Positions 42,054-49,156 of a stretch of 49,156 nucleotides of DNA are shown piece by piece (position 1 is the first letter of the stretch; each line of letters starts with the position of its first letter). Source of the DNA: an uncultured Oscillibacter sp. (GTDB lineage Bacteria; Bacillota; Clostridia; Oscillospirales; Oscillospiraceae); assembly GCA_947382875.1 (NCBI GenBank), contig CANDBG010000015.1, positions 1 to 49,156 on the forward strand, in the 5' to 3' direction. The notes under the pieces were generated by a model. That model worked only from the letters and a program-made list of their open reading frames with translations. It had not been told where the DNA came from and made no database searches. The position numbers were made by a program, and so were the translations under genes.

Positions 42054-42908
42054 TTATGGCATCACCGCGTATAAAACCAATTCGCACATCAAACAAGTCG
42101 AATGATGCTGTATATACAGCTGGTATTCTGGAACCAATTCTTTAATATATAAAGGAATTTCCGTCATATCTTCTGGCTTGTGATAGATGCAGACTGCCAG
42201 TTTCAGTTTGTTCCGCAAAATGATTCTCCTCGTACCCTTCAGCGATTCAAGTTCCGAGCCCTCTGCGTCCATTCTTATCATCGTAACCCAATCGTCTGGA
42301 TTGACAAATTCATCAATAGTCGCCACAGATATGGTAAGACCGCCTTCTTCCTGGAAAGTGGGTGAGTCGTTACCTTTCGCCTTAAAATGGAGGTTTTTTC
42401 GTTCACTCCATGTTCCGAAATAGAAAATTTCCACCCCTTTATGATTCCATTTTTCAGCATTTTCACGACACTCTTGATAATTTTGCAGATCTGGTTCAAA
42501 GGCATATACCTTCTTTACACACTTGCAATATTTCAAGAGCTGAATGGATGTTTCTAGACCATAACATCCTGCATCAGTGAATACTCCGTCCTCTTCATAT
42601 TTCATAAAAGGAGGTGCAAAATATTGTCCAGGGTCATCTTCCTCAACAATCCCGCTCATATTAAAAATCAGATTATCCGGATATCTTCTGTCTTTCAAAA
42701 TATGCATGGTTTCATGAAAGCATTGCGTTGTGCTAATCACGACTGTCAAATCCTTGCGGCACAACAATTCTTCCGGGCTTATGCAGAGACATCCCAAATA
42801 TCCGTCTTTCTGTTTGCTTTTTGTTTGACTGTAAAACCGGAATAATTGTTCGTAATTTTTCCAATATGGCAGAATAGCTTTTCCATATTTTTCAGCCTCG
42901 TAAAGCAC
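42054..42908 (-). CDS. FkbM-family methyltransferase (main frame of a frameshifted gene)
   Basis: The 284-residue main frame starts at a GTG within the gene and contains a partial Rossmann-like module (about 1-80: YEAEKYGKAILPYWKNYEQL, GYLGCLCISPEELL) and the FkbM domain (VFTDAGCYGLETSIQLLKYC, YAFEPDLQNYQECRENAEKW, TMIRMDAEGSELESLKGTRR). The module's usual FGAG motif has become YEAE. Sequence upstream (to 43120) codes for the missing N-terminus but with two one-base shifts, so the working protein, if any, is shorter than its relatives. It would O-methylate a sugar. Confidence 0.8.
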   Translation of the reverse strand: MLYEAEKYGKAILPYWKNYEQLFRFYSQTKSKQKDGYLGCLCISPEELLCRKDLTVVISTTQCFHETMHILKDRRYPDNLIFNMSGIVEEDDPGQYFAPPFMKYEEDGVFTDAGCYGLETSIQLLKYCKCVKKVYAFEPDLQNYQECRENAEKWNHKGVEIFYFGTWSERKNLHFKAKGNDSPTFQEEGGLTISVATIDEFVNPDDWVTMIRMDAEGSELESLKGTRRIILRNKLKLAVCIYHKPEDMTEIPLYIKELVPEYQLYIQHHSTCLMCELVLYAVMP

Positions 42909-43120
42909 AATTTTTCGATCTTTTGGCAGGGATGCACGAAACTCCTCAAAGGTTCTTCCATCAAGGGGGAAGCAAATCAGGAAGATACAATTTTAGAACT
43001 TCTTGCATATATTGCTCATCATTAGAAATTAAATAATCCAGCTGGTGCAGATGAAATATCTTGGGATATTTCATCTTCCAGCATTCCATATACTTTTTTG
43101 CAGTCCGCTATCATGTCCAT
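42909..43120 (-). pseudogene. N-terminal part of the FkbM gene, out of frame
   Basis: From ATG at 43120 (with GAGGAG upstream) the coding strand can be read MDMIADCKKYMECWKMKYPK, IFHLHQLDYLISNDEQYMQE, VLKLYLPDLLPLDGRTFEEF and on into the main FkbM frame, if one A is removed from the A6 run at 43094-43099 and one C from the C5 run near 42965. Both breaks are single-base gains in homopolymers. They could be sequencing errors, in which case one intact gene runs from 43120 to 42054. Confidence 0.6.
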
Positions 43121-43141
43121 TCTCCTCTTATTTCCAGCCTG

Positions 43142-43225
43142 AATTAGTCAATCCAGCTCCAATTTTCAAATCGCAAGAGATGATCCAGCTTGTTTTTCTC
43201 GCCATGAAAATCGTTGCTGTATATG
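43142..43225 (-). pseudogene. duplicated, diverged tail of the PHP-phosphoesterase gene
   Basis: Minus strand NDFHGEKNKLDHLLRFENWS and WID-stop, which mirrors SDFHGEKHKPDHPLAARELA...DWLI at the end of the intact PHP gene about 1 kb away. It is fused directly to an FkbM scrap, so a recombination or deletion made the joint. Confidence 0.7.
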
Positions 43226-43238
43226 TTGTTTTATGTCA

Positions 43239-43430
43239 TTACAGCGTTGGGTTTATTGCTCTGAAGCGTCTCCAATTCCGAACCTTCATATCCATCTTAA
43301 TCATAGTAACACGCTCTTCTGGGGGAACCACCTCATCTTGGTCTTTCGGCATGGGATATCTTAAATCGGCGGGAGTTTTTCCTGTGTAGCGCGGGATGTC
43401 AGGTAAATACGTGGTTACGATAGAGTCAAT
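43239..43430 (-). pseudogene. scrap of a second FkbM methyltransferase
   Basis: Minus strand YIDSIVTTYLPDIPRYTGKT...EERVTMIKMDM. VTMIKMD and, after restoring one lost G, MEGSELETLQSNKP give the FkbM core motif. It is cut on one side by the IS110 relic and on the other by the PHP tail. Confidence 0.6.
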
Positions 43431-43444
43431 ATATCGCCTTTCTC

Positions 43445-43970
43445 CGGAAGCCAGCCAATTCAGCCGCTTCAAAGCTGATGATCCGGCAAGCCGTTGACGC
43501 ACTCAATGCTGTCTCCGCAACTGTGGAAAAGCTCAAGACCGAGTTGCTGGCGCTGGCCTCCCAACTTCCCGAATATCCGGTCGTCATGGCTATGCGCAGT
43601 GTGGGTGATTCTCTTGGCCCTCCGCTCATGGCAGAGATTGGGGACATGACTCGCTTCGCTCGTTGGAGTGCCATTACATCCTTTGCCGGAGTTAACCCCG
43701 GCAAAGGACCAGTCTGGTACTCATGAGGCCAAGAGTGTATGTACATCCAAGACTGGTCCGCCAGAACTGCGCAAAGCCCTCTTTCTAGTCATGGACTGTC
43801 TCATTCAGACCAGACCCCAGGATGGCCCTGTCTGCCGGTTCATGGACAAAAAACGTGCTGAGTGCAAGCCTTATCTGGTCTACATAACCGATGGAGTCAC
43901 CAGGTTCCTGCGCATCTGCTGTGGCAGGGCGCAGGAGTATCTGGCTTCTTTGGAAGCGCCTCCTGGGCCT
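43445..43970 (+). mobile_element. IS110-family transposase relic (C-terminal domain)
   Basis: Plus strand MIRQAVDALNAVSATVEKLK, then LPEYPVVMAMRSVGDSLGPP and LMAEIGDMTRFARWSAITSF-AGVNPGK, then in the next frame SGTHEAKSVCTSKTGPPELR-KALFLVMDCLIQTRPQDGPV-CRFMDKKRAECKPYLVYI. This is the transposase_20 (IS116/IS110/IS902) domain. The shift lies near 43713 (AAAGGACC for expected AAAGACC). The N-terminal DEDD catalytic domain is gone. It is inserted against the direction of the glycan island and disrupts it. Confidence 0.8.
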
Positions 43971-44122
43971 GGCCCGGTCAGGCATAGTGGAATCTTCTCC
44001 GCATCCCTTTCAGACTGGCACTTCAGCGGCGGTCTCTTTGTTGTGCCCTTTTACATCGCCTCATCTTTCTTTGTCTTCCTGCAAATTTACCCTTGACTTT
44101 TTATTTGCAGACTTTACTAAAA

Positions 44123-44932
44123 TCAAATTAGCCAATCCAGCGCGAGTTCCCGGGCTGCAAGAGGATGATCCGGTTTGTGTTTCTCGCCGTGGAAATCGCT
44201 GCCGCCAGTAACCCGCAGGTCATATTTTTTGGCGAGTTTCAAATATCCCGCCGTCTCTTCCAGCGTGTGAATTGGGTAGTAGCATTCAATCGCGTCCAGG
44301 CCATAGCCTTTCAAGCGGCAAACTAATTTTTCCAGGCTCTCGCCGTTCAGTACAATCTGGTATGGATGCGCCAGTGACACCTTGCCGCCTGCCGCTTTGA
44401 TCCGCTCTACACATTCCTGCGCACTGGGCTTCATGCCTTTCTCCATCTCCTGGAAATCCGGCGTATCCAGATATTTGTCAAACGCCTCTTTCCGCGTCGC
44501 CACCATTCCATGCCGCAGCATCACCATTGCAAAATGCGGACGCCCAATGGAGCCGTCCGCCGCTTCCGCGTCCACTTCGTCCAGCGGAACTTCCAGGCCC
44601 TTTGTTCGTAGGAAATCTCGAATACGATACTTGCGGTCATTCCGCCCGCCTTTCAGGCTGTTCAACCAATCCTGCAAAGCTGCGGCAGAAAAACCGTAAC
44701 CCAAAATGTGCAAATTCAGGTAATCGTCCGCACTCAGTTCCACACCTTGGATTACGCGCAGACCAAGCGCCTTCCCCGCCGCTTTCGCTTCCGCCACGCC
44801 ATCTATGTTGTCGTGGTCTGTCAAGGCCCATACTTCCGCGCCGCGCTTTTTTATCAGTTCCGCCAGCTCTGCCGGGGAATATTGCCCGTCAGATGCGGTG
44901 CTGTGCGTATGCAAATCCGCTTTGCAAACCAT
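44123..44932 (-). CDS. PHP-domain phosphoesterase
   Basis: 269 residues. Metal-binding motifs of the PHP superfamily: ADLHTHSTASDGQYSPAELA, WALTDHDNIDGVAEAKAAGK, VIQGVELSADDYLNLHILGY, VSLAHPYQIVLNG and TGGSDFHGEKHKPDHPL. Members are nucleoside-bisphosphate or polynucleotide phosphatases of the YciV/RNase AM group. Intact, with GGAGG five bases before the ATG. Next to APS kinase it could remove 3'-phosphoadenosine-5'-phosphate left by sulfation; that is inference from the known 3',5'-bisphosphate activity of relatives. Confidence 0.88.
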   Translation of the reverse strand: MVCKADLHTHSTASDGQYSPAELAELIKKRGAEVWALTDHDNIDGVAEAKAAGKALGLRVIQGVELSADDYLNLHILGYGFSAAALQDWLNSLKGGRNDRKYRIRDFLRTKGLEVPLDEVDAEAADGSIGRPHFAMVMLRHGMVATRKEAFDKYLDTPDFQEMEKGMKPSAQECVERIKAAGGKVSLAHPYQIVLNGESLEKLVCRLKGYGLDAIECYYPIHTLEETAGYLKLAKKYDLRVTGGSDFHGEKHKPDHPLAARELALDWLI

Positions 44933-44941
44933 GTGCGCCTC

Positions 44942-45478
44942 CTACTCCAACCCAAAAAACCGGAACAGCCGCTCTGCGATTTCCTCCGGCGTTTCCGCAC
45001 CGTCGTTCTGGACGACAATACTGGAGTGGCCCGGCTCGTCCCACGGAAGGTCTACGCCCACTACATTTTTTGCTCTGCTCGAATACAGCTTCTTCTGATC
45101 CCGTTTATACAGCGTCTCATGAGCTACTTTCAGGTAGATTTCCCGATAATTTTCAATGTTTTCCCGATTCCACTCCCGAACCTCGGTGTACATCGCAATG
45201 CTGCATATTACAATATCGAAGCCCGCTTCCGCCATGTCCTTACAGCCTTGAAACAGTAAAAACGCGCCCGCTTTGCGAGCTTCCGTTGTGTAATGGTCTT
45301 CCAACAAGACCATACCGTCTGCGGTACTGTGACCCGCCTGCGTACGGGCGCGGTCGCCGTCAATGAGGATGGCGTCTGGGTGTTTTTCTTTCAACCGCCG
45401 GTAAAACAGTCCGCCGACGGTCGTCTTTCCCGCACCAGCCAATCCGGTGAAGAAATAGACCGTTCCTTTTTTACTCAT
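44942..45478 (-). CDS. adenylyl-sulfate kinase (CysC-like)
   Basis: 178 residues, APS-kinase fold: P-loop FFTGLAGAGKTTVGGLFYRR, the substrate segment ILIDGDRARTQAG, ARKAGAFLLFQGCKDMAEAG, REIYLKVAHETLYKRD and KNVVGVDLPWDEP. Would make the sulfate donor PAPS from APS, although no APS-forming sulfurylase is in view; close relatives in glycan loci may act on other nucleotides. ATG at 45478 follows AAGGAA. It lies 18 bases after the sulfotransferase-like gene. Confidence 0.83.
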   Translation of the reverse strand: MSKKGTVYFFTGLAGAGKTTVGGLFYRRLKEKHPDAILIDGDRARTQAGHSTADGMVLLEDHYTTEARKAGAFLLFQGCKDMAEAGFDIVICSIAMYTEVREWNRENIENYREIYLKVAHETLYKRDQKKLYSSRAKNVVGVDLPWDEPGHSSIVVQNDGAETPEEIAERLFRFFGLE

Positions 45479-45496
45479 CTCTTTTGTTCCTTCCAC

Positions 45497-47503
45497 TTAA
45501 TGGTACAGCGGCTGCTCCAAAAGCGCTGGATCCAGCTGCAGCTTCCGCATAAAATGCAGCGGCTGGCTCCGCTTGTTCACAAACCGCAGGCTGTTCATAA
45601 GAAGCTTCGCGTTGGCAAACCGGCTTTCGTCAAACTGCTTCATTTGTTGTTCCAGCAATTGCAGTTGGATGTCTTTTTCCGTTTCGATGTCAACGCTCTC
45701 GCCATTTACAGATACCTTCGCTTTTTCAAATACCTTTGTCCAGGTTTCCCGAATATAGTGGTTTACGGTTGTAAAGCCCGCAATCAGTTCTTTTACCTTC
45801 TCCTCGTCTACCGGCGCTCCGTCATAATATTGGAGGTCATATCCATAAAATTTGTAGGCGTCCCGGAGAAAATATTCGATAAAATACCGTTCTGAATCGT
45901 TGACATAATCATCATAGGTCTTATAAATCGGCGCAGGATCGAAGCCCTTCGTTTCCGGGTGCGGGTCACGTTTACCGTTCTCTGAGCAGTAGGTCATACT
46001 CTCCGTATAGGGCAAGTCCAGAAACGCCGCCAATGCCGTAAACGTCGCCTTTCCGTTTAACTTGCCATCCTCAAAACGAACCAGAACACTGTCCTTATAC
46101 AGCCGGTCATCCGGGTCGATCATAAAGCTGCGGTTGAACACACGTTCCGAAACCGCGTCGCTAACCACAGTTGTGCTGTCCGCATTGTTGTTATTATCCT
46201 CCAACGCGCTCCCGTACATAAATTTCACCGTCGCGCCGTGGCTGGTGGTGAAGCGGCGCATGGGCGTAAACGTTTTGATGTACTTAAAATTTCGAAAAAT
46301 AGCAGATTTCCGAATTTCCTCGTAGTTTGCCGCATGTAATACCGTCTTTTTTGTCTTTTCCTCCACCGACAAGGAATACACGATGTTGGAGAAGTGCGGC
46401 TGGAAAAATACCGCTGGAACAATCCGGGACGTTGGATCTAAACCCGCTGTCGCCATATCGTTTTGCAGGAAAAATGCTACCAGATAATCCTTATCCGTCC
46501 GGCCCTTCATCCGGTACAATTCCTCCACAAGGCGGGGATTTTTCCACGGTTCAAAATTCTCCATCGCCTCTTTCAGTGTCTGGGCGGTTTCGATTCCTTT
46601 CCGCAGGTCGCTCACAATTTCGTTTGCGTTCGACATCATAATGGAGGGAAACGCCAGCAAATTGGGATGGGAATCAAAAATTTCATTAAAAAAGTCGCCG
46701 CCATTATGCGTAGAGAGCTGTGTATGCCAGATCATACGGTTGATTTCTCGGATGTGCAGCGGCTGCAAAGTATATTGATTGTAATCAATTCCATACCGCG
46801 CCTTGAAATCAATGGGATATTGCGCTTCCTCATTTTCGATCAGAAAAACCAGCTTTTCATCCTCCAGCAGCGGACGCATGTTCAGACACTGCAAATATGT
46901 ACAAAACGTTTTCCAGTCGGAATAGTGAAGATAGACGTGATTCTCCTTAGCCACGTCCTCGCTTTTCCGTACATTGTCGTTCAAATATTCCAGTTCATAC
47001 TGGCTGTAAACGTCATGAGCTAAGATAGGATTTTCCAAATCCTTGAAATAATTCTGGCTGACGACGGGGTTTCCAAAGTTTACAAAATCCCCAAACTGCT
47101 CCTCTTCCGGAAAAAACGGAACATAGCCGTTATGATCGTCATAGGGGAAGAAGCAGAAGGGCAAGTCCTCGAAAGGAATAAAATCCTTCCGAAAGAAATA
47201 GGGGTATTTTTTCAGCAGCTTGCAGTTTCGTTCATAGCGGCCCTGCAAGAGCTTGATATTCGGTTCATAGAAAACCTTAATCATCAGGGGCAGAATGTCC
47301 TCTCGAAAATGCCCCTGGTTGAACAATTCAATAAACGTCGTATAAGAGACCTGGTAATTCCCACCGTATTGCAGATTGTATGCCGCCGCTTCCAGCAGCT
47401 CGGCGGGCTCGCCTCCCTGGGCGATCACAATTTGATACGCTTTTATCGCGTCCTCTGTGCCGCCCATAGAGGCCAGCTTCCGGGCAATTTCGATCGTACT
47501 CAT
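45497..47503 (-). CDS. large sulfotransferase-like protein next to flagellin
   Basis: 668 residues. The N-terminal helical region (about 1-75: IEIARKLASMGGTEDAIKAY, TPR-like) is followed by a domain I cannot name (FPYDDHNGYVPFFPEEEQFG, FVNFGNPVVSQNYFKDLEN). From about 240 there are sulfotransferase-like features: DSHPNLLAFPSIMMSN, KTVLHAANYEEIRKSAIFRN, FKYIKTFTPMRRFTTSH and a late VLVRFEDGKLNGKATFTALA-AFLDLPY. The classic PAPS loop (RSGTT-type) is not evident. The neighbouring APS kinase supports sulfation, but this call stays tentative. Start at 47503 has AAAGGA upstream. Confidence 0.55.
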   Translation of the reverse strand: MSTIEIARKLASMGGTEDAIKAYQIVIAQGGEPAELLEAAAYNLQYGGNYQVSYTTFIELFNQGHFREDILPLMIKVFYEPNIKLLQGRYERNCKLLKKYPYFFRKDFIPFEDLPFCFFPYDDHNGYVPFFPEEEQFGDFVNFGNPVVSQNYFKDLENPILAHDVYSQYELEYLNDNVRKSEDVAKENHVYLHYSDWKTFCTYLQCLNMRPLLEDEKLVFLIENEEAQYPIDFKARYGIDYNQYTLQPLHIREINRMIWHTQLSTHNGGDFFNEIFDSHPNLLAFPSIMMSNANEIVSDLRKGIETAQTLKEAMENFEPWKNPRLVEELYRMKGRTDKDYLVAFFLQNDMATAGLDPTSRIVPAVFFQPHFSNIVYSLSVEEKTKKTVLHAANYEEIRKSAIFRNFKYIKTFTPMRRFTTSHGATVKFMYGSALEDNNNNADSTTVVSDAVSERVFNRSFMIDPDDRLYKDSVLVRFEDGKLNGKATFTALAAFLDLPYTESMTYCSENGKRDPHPETKGFDPAPIYKTYDDYVNDSERYFIEYFLRDAYKFYGYDLQYYDGAPVDEEKVKELIAGFTTVNHYIRETWTKVFEKAKVSVNGESVDIETEKDIQLQLLEQQMKQFDESRFANAKLLMNSLRFVNKRSQPLHFMRKLQLDPALLEQPLYH

Positions 47504-47525
47504 TGGCATCCTTTCTGCATGAAAA

Positions 47526-47551
47526 AGGGGGCGGGCTTCAGCCCGCCCCCT
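47526..47551 (-). terminator. flagellin terminator
   Basis: Stem GGGGGCGGGC / GCCCGCCCCC with a 4-base loop and T5 on the minus strand, between the flagellin stop and the next gene. Strong, so the island downstream is transcribed by read-through or from its own promoter. Confidence 0.88.
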
Positions 47552-47591
47552 CTCTTTGCTATTGCTATAATTGAGTGTTTGCTTTGGAGAA

Positions 47592-49156
47592 TTAGCCGAG
47601 CAGCTGCAACACGCCCTGAGGCACTGCATTGGCCTGAGCCAGCATTGCCTGTGCGGACTGCACGAGGATGTTGTTCTTCGTGTAGCTCATCATTTCCTCG
47701 GCGATGTCGGTGTCGCGGATGGTGGACTCGGCGTCCTGGATGTTCTCCGCCATGACGCTCAGGTTGTTGGCGGTGTGCTCCAGACGGTTCTGTGTCGCGC
47801 CCAGGTCGCCGCGGACAGCAGACACATAGTTGATCGCGTTCTTGATCACGTCGATCGCGTCCTTTGCGGCGTCAGCTGTCTTGATGTTGATGGCCCTGAT
47901 GGATTGACCCTCGGCTGTGATCTTACCGTTATCATCCAGCTTCATGCCCATGGCCTTCACATGCATATCACCGATGGAAACCTTCAGACGGTTGAAATCG
48001 TCGCTGGTGTCGCCGATCTGGAGCGTCAAGGACTTCTTGCCGCTGCCAGACTTAACGTTATCAATGCTGGTAAGACCCCAGTTGACCAGCTTATTGATCT
48101 TATCCTCGCTGTCCAGGAACTCGTCAGCATCTTCATCGTATTTACCGTTGTTATAATCCCATTTCTCTTGCAGCGAAATGGTCGTGCCGTTAGTGCCAAC
48201 GCCCACGGTGAATGCCTTGTTACCATGGGCGGCTACGCTGATGCGGCGGGCCAACTCGGCAACGGCTTTGCTGTCGGACGCATTGAACTTTCCATTGGAA
48301 TCAAGCAAATCCTTGATGCCAATCGTATTTTTCGCTGTCGTGTTCGACTCGGTGTCGAAGGTGATATTCTCTCCGCCAATGGTCAGAACACCGGCGTCTC
48401 CGCTTCCAAGGGCAGCGAGCTTTGCAGCAATCTCACTCGCGCTGATGTGAACGTGGGCCAGCTGCGTCCCCTTCTTCGCCACGCCGTTCGTGATATTCTG
48501 CGTATTGCAGTTGTAGCTCACAACACCAGAAGCGTGGGCGCCTTTGTTCGCAGAGCCGTTGACAGCCATGCTGAGGCCCTTGCTTCCGGTAATTGTGACT
48601 TTCATGTTGGCGTCGAAATCCTTAAACGACTTCGAGGCTTTCATTTCAAACTTCAAAACGCCGCTGGCGGTCACGCTCACATGGAACGATGCCTTGGTTG
48701 ACACGGCGCCTGCCTTACCAGTAAGGCTTATGCTGGCCTTTGCGGTTCCACCCGCGGCGATTGTGCCGCCTGCTGTGGCAATACCCACAAGCGTGAGATT
48801 TTGGTGAGTAAAGATGTCACCCGACTGGAATGCCTTAGTTGCCGTAAACTTGACCGTAATCGTTGCGTTGCCAACATTAACCTTAAGCGCGACCGAGGCG
48901 CCCTGAGCAATCGACTTGCTCGCCCTTACGCCATGGAGCGCCTGCTTCAGGTCAATTTCAAACTTCGCCTGCTGGCTGGCAACACCGGCCTTATGCCACT
49001 GGCCGCAGGTGGCCGGGGAGGCAGAGGTGCCGGTAGTAAGGGTAAAAGTCTCCGTCTTCTCAATCGTCACATCCTGAGAGACAACAGGATCATCCATCAG
49101 GGAGCCGTCGAGGAGCTTGATGCCGTTGAAGTTGGCGGAATCGGCGATACGGTCGA
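47592..49156 (-). CDS. flagellin (5' end outside window)
   Basis: About 521 residues of the filament protein are present; the first hundred or so lie beyond the window edge. [20 protein letters not shown] at the edge is the end of the conserved N-terminal D1 region. The C-terminal D1/D0 is complete ([80 protein letters not shown] and QLLG). The middle is a large Ala/Ser/Thr/Lys/Gly-rich surface region with many Ser/Thr positions for glycans, and two cysteines (PATCGQW and YNCNTQ), unusual for flagellin. Confidence 0.97.
   Translation of the reverse strand, partial: DRIADSANFNGIKLLDGSLMDDPVVSQDVTIEKTETFTLTTGTSASPATCGQWHKAGVASQQAKFEIDLKQALHGVRASKSIAQGASVALKVNVGNATITVKFTATKAFQSGDIFTHQNLTLVGIATAGGTIAAGGTAKASISLTGKAGAVSTKASFHVSVTASGVLKFEMKASKSFKDFDANMKVTITGSKGLSMAVNGSANKGAHASGVVSYNCNTQNITNGVAKKGTQLAHVHISASEIAAKLAALGSGDAGVLTIGGENITFDTESNTTAKNTIGIKDLLDSNGKFNASDSKAVAELARRISVAAHGNKAFTVGVGTNGTTISLQEKWDYNNGKYDEDADEFLDSEDKINKLVNWGLTSIDNVKSGSGKKSLTLQIGDTSDDFNRLKVSIGDMHVKAMGMKLDDNGKITAEGQSIRAINIKTADAAKDAIDVIKNAINYVSAVRGDLGATQNRLEHTANNLSVMAENIQDAESTIRDTDIAEEMMSYTKNNILVQSAQAMLAQANAVPQGVLQLLG

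Noticed and set aside
1-49156. tRNA, rRNA, CRISPR arrays and riboswitches
   Set aside because: No cloverleaf, rRNA-like block, regularly spaced repeats or recognisable riboswitch core was seen; small RNAs cannot be excluded by eye.
28363-49156. The glycan island as a capsule or LPS locus
   Set aside because: No Wzx, Wzy, Wza/Wzc-like or ABC export genes and no lipid A genes are present, while flagellin and a Maf-like protein are.

Overview
The window looks like a chromosomal segment of a spore-forming, flagellated, fairly GC-rich Clostridia bacterium. I would place it in the Oscillospiraceae/Ruminococcaceae, but that placement is an inference. The pointers are spoVAD (sporulation), a flagellin gene, a BirA-BioY biotin switch, TRAP and ABC substrate-binding proteins, strong Shine-Dalgarno sites, and relics of the conjugative elements common in gut Clostridia. 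I saw no tRNA, rRNA or CRISPR array.

Layout. (1) 1-7000: the end of a TRAP substrate-binding gene, an IS relic, a minus-strand operon of a membrane-tethered MerR regulator with two small membrane proteins, a YbjQ protein and an MBL hydrolase, then a plus-strand overlapping chain mutY - zinc-ribbon protein - tdk - radical SAM protein. (2) 7000-7900: a short relic of a conjugative element (VirD4 start, frameshifted PcfB, DUF5348). (3) 7990-25300: mostly ordinary chromosome, with spoVAD, the NfeD/slipin pair, a uracil-DNA glycosylase, BirA-controlled bioY, a LysR/LysE divergent pair, a lipoprotein SBP with pgeF, secA, a 2-hydroxyacyl-CoA-dehydratase-like protein, an RNase-like MBL protein and rlmD. 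(4) 25300-28360: a scrap-heap directly after rlmD, with pieces of a conjugative-element replication initiator (two pieces facing each other), K+ transport genes trkA/trkA/trkH and a DEAH helicase. (5) 28360-49156: a long minus-strand island that begins with flagellin and continues through a sulfotransferase-like protein, APS kinase, PHP phosphoesterase, FkbM methyltransferase, an IspD/TarI-like cytidylyltransferase, an SDR epimerase, a COG5610-like HAD protein, two glycosyltransferases, a three-domain toroid/methyltransferase, a Maf-like DUF115 protein and a complete Kdo-type pathway (CMP-transferase, KdsA, KdsD, KdsC), ending in a methyltransferase.

The most interesting system is region 5. 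Kdo-type genes are hallmarks of Gram-negative LPS, but here they sit behind flagellin and a Maf-like protein, with no Wzx/Wzy/ABC export gene anywhere in the island. The simplest reading is a cytoplasmic flagellin-glycosylation pathway using an octulosonic-type acid, further decorated by methylation and possibly sulfation. A Rossmann-like module is reused in up to five proteins of the island.

Two sequence-level patterns recur. Broken genes often carry a one-base change in a short homopolymer (real decay, phase variation or sequencing error). Several promoters have an extended TGn-TATAAT-type -10 element. Other notable signals are a near-perfect 19-bp inverted repeat around the promoter of the MBL RNase gene, and a MerR operon in which each gene's 3' end encodes the ribosome-binding site and start codon of the next gene.
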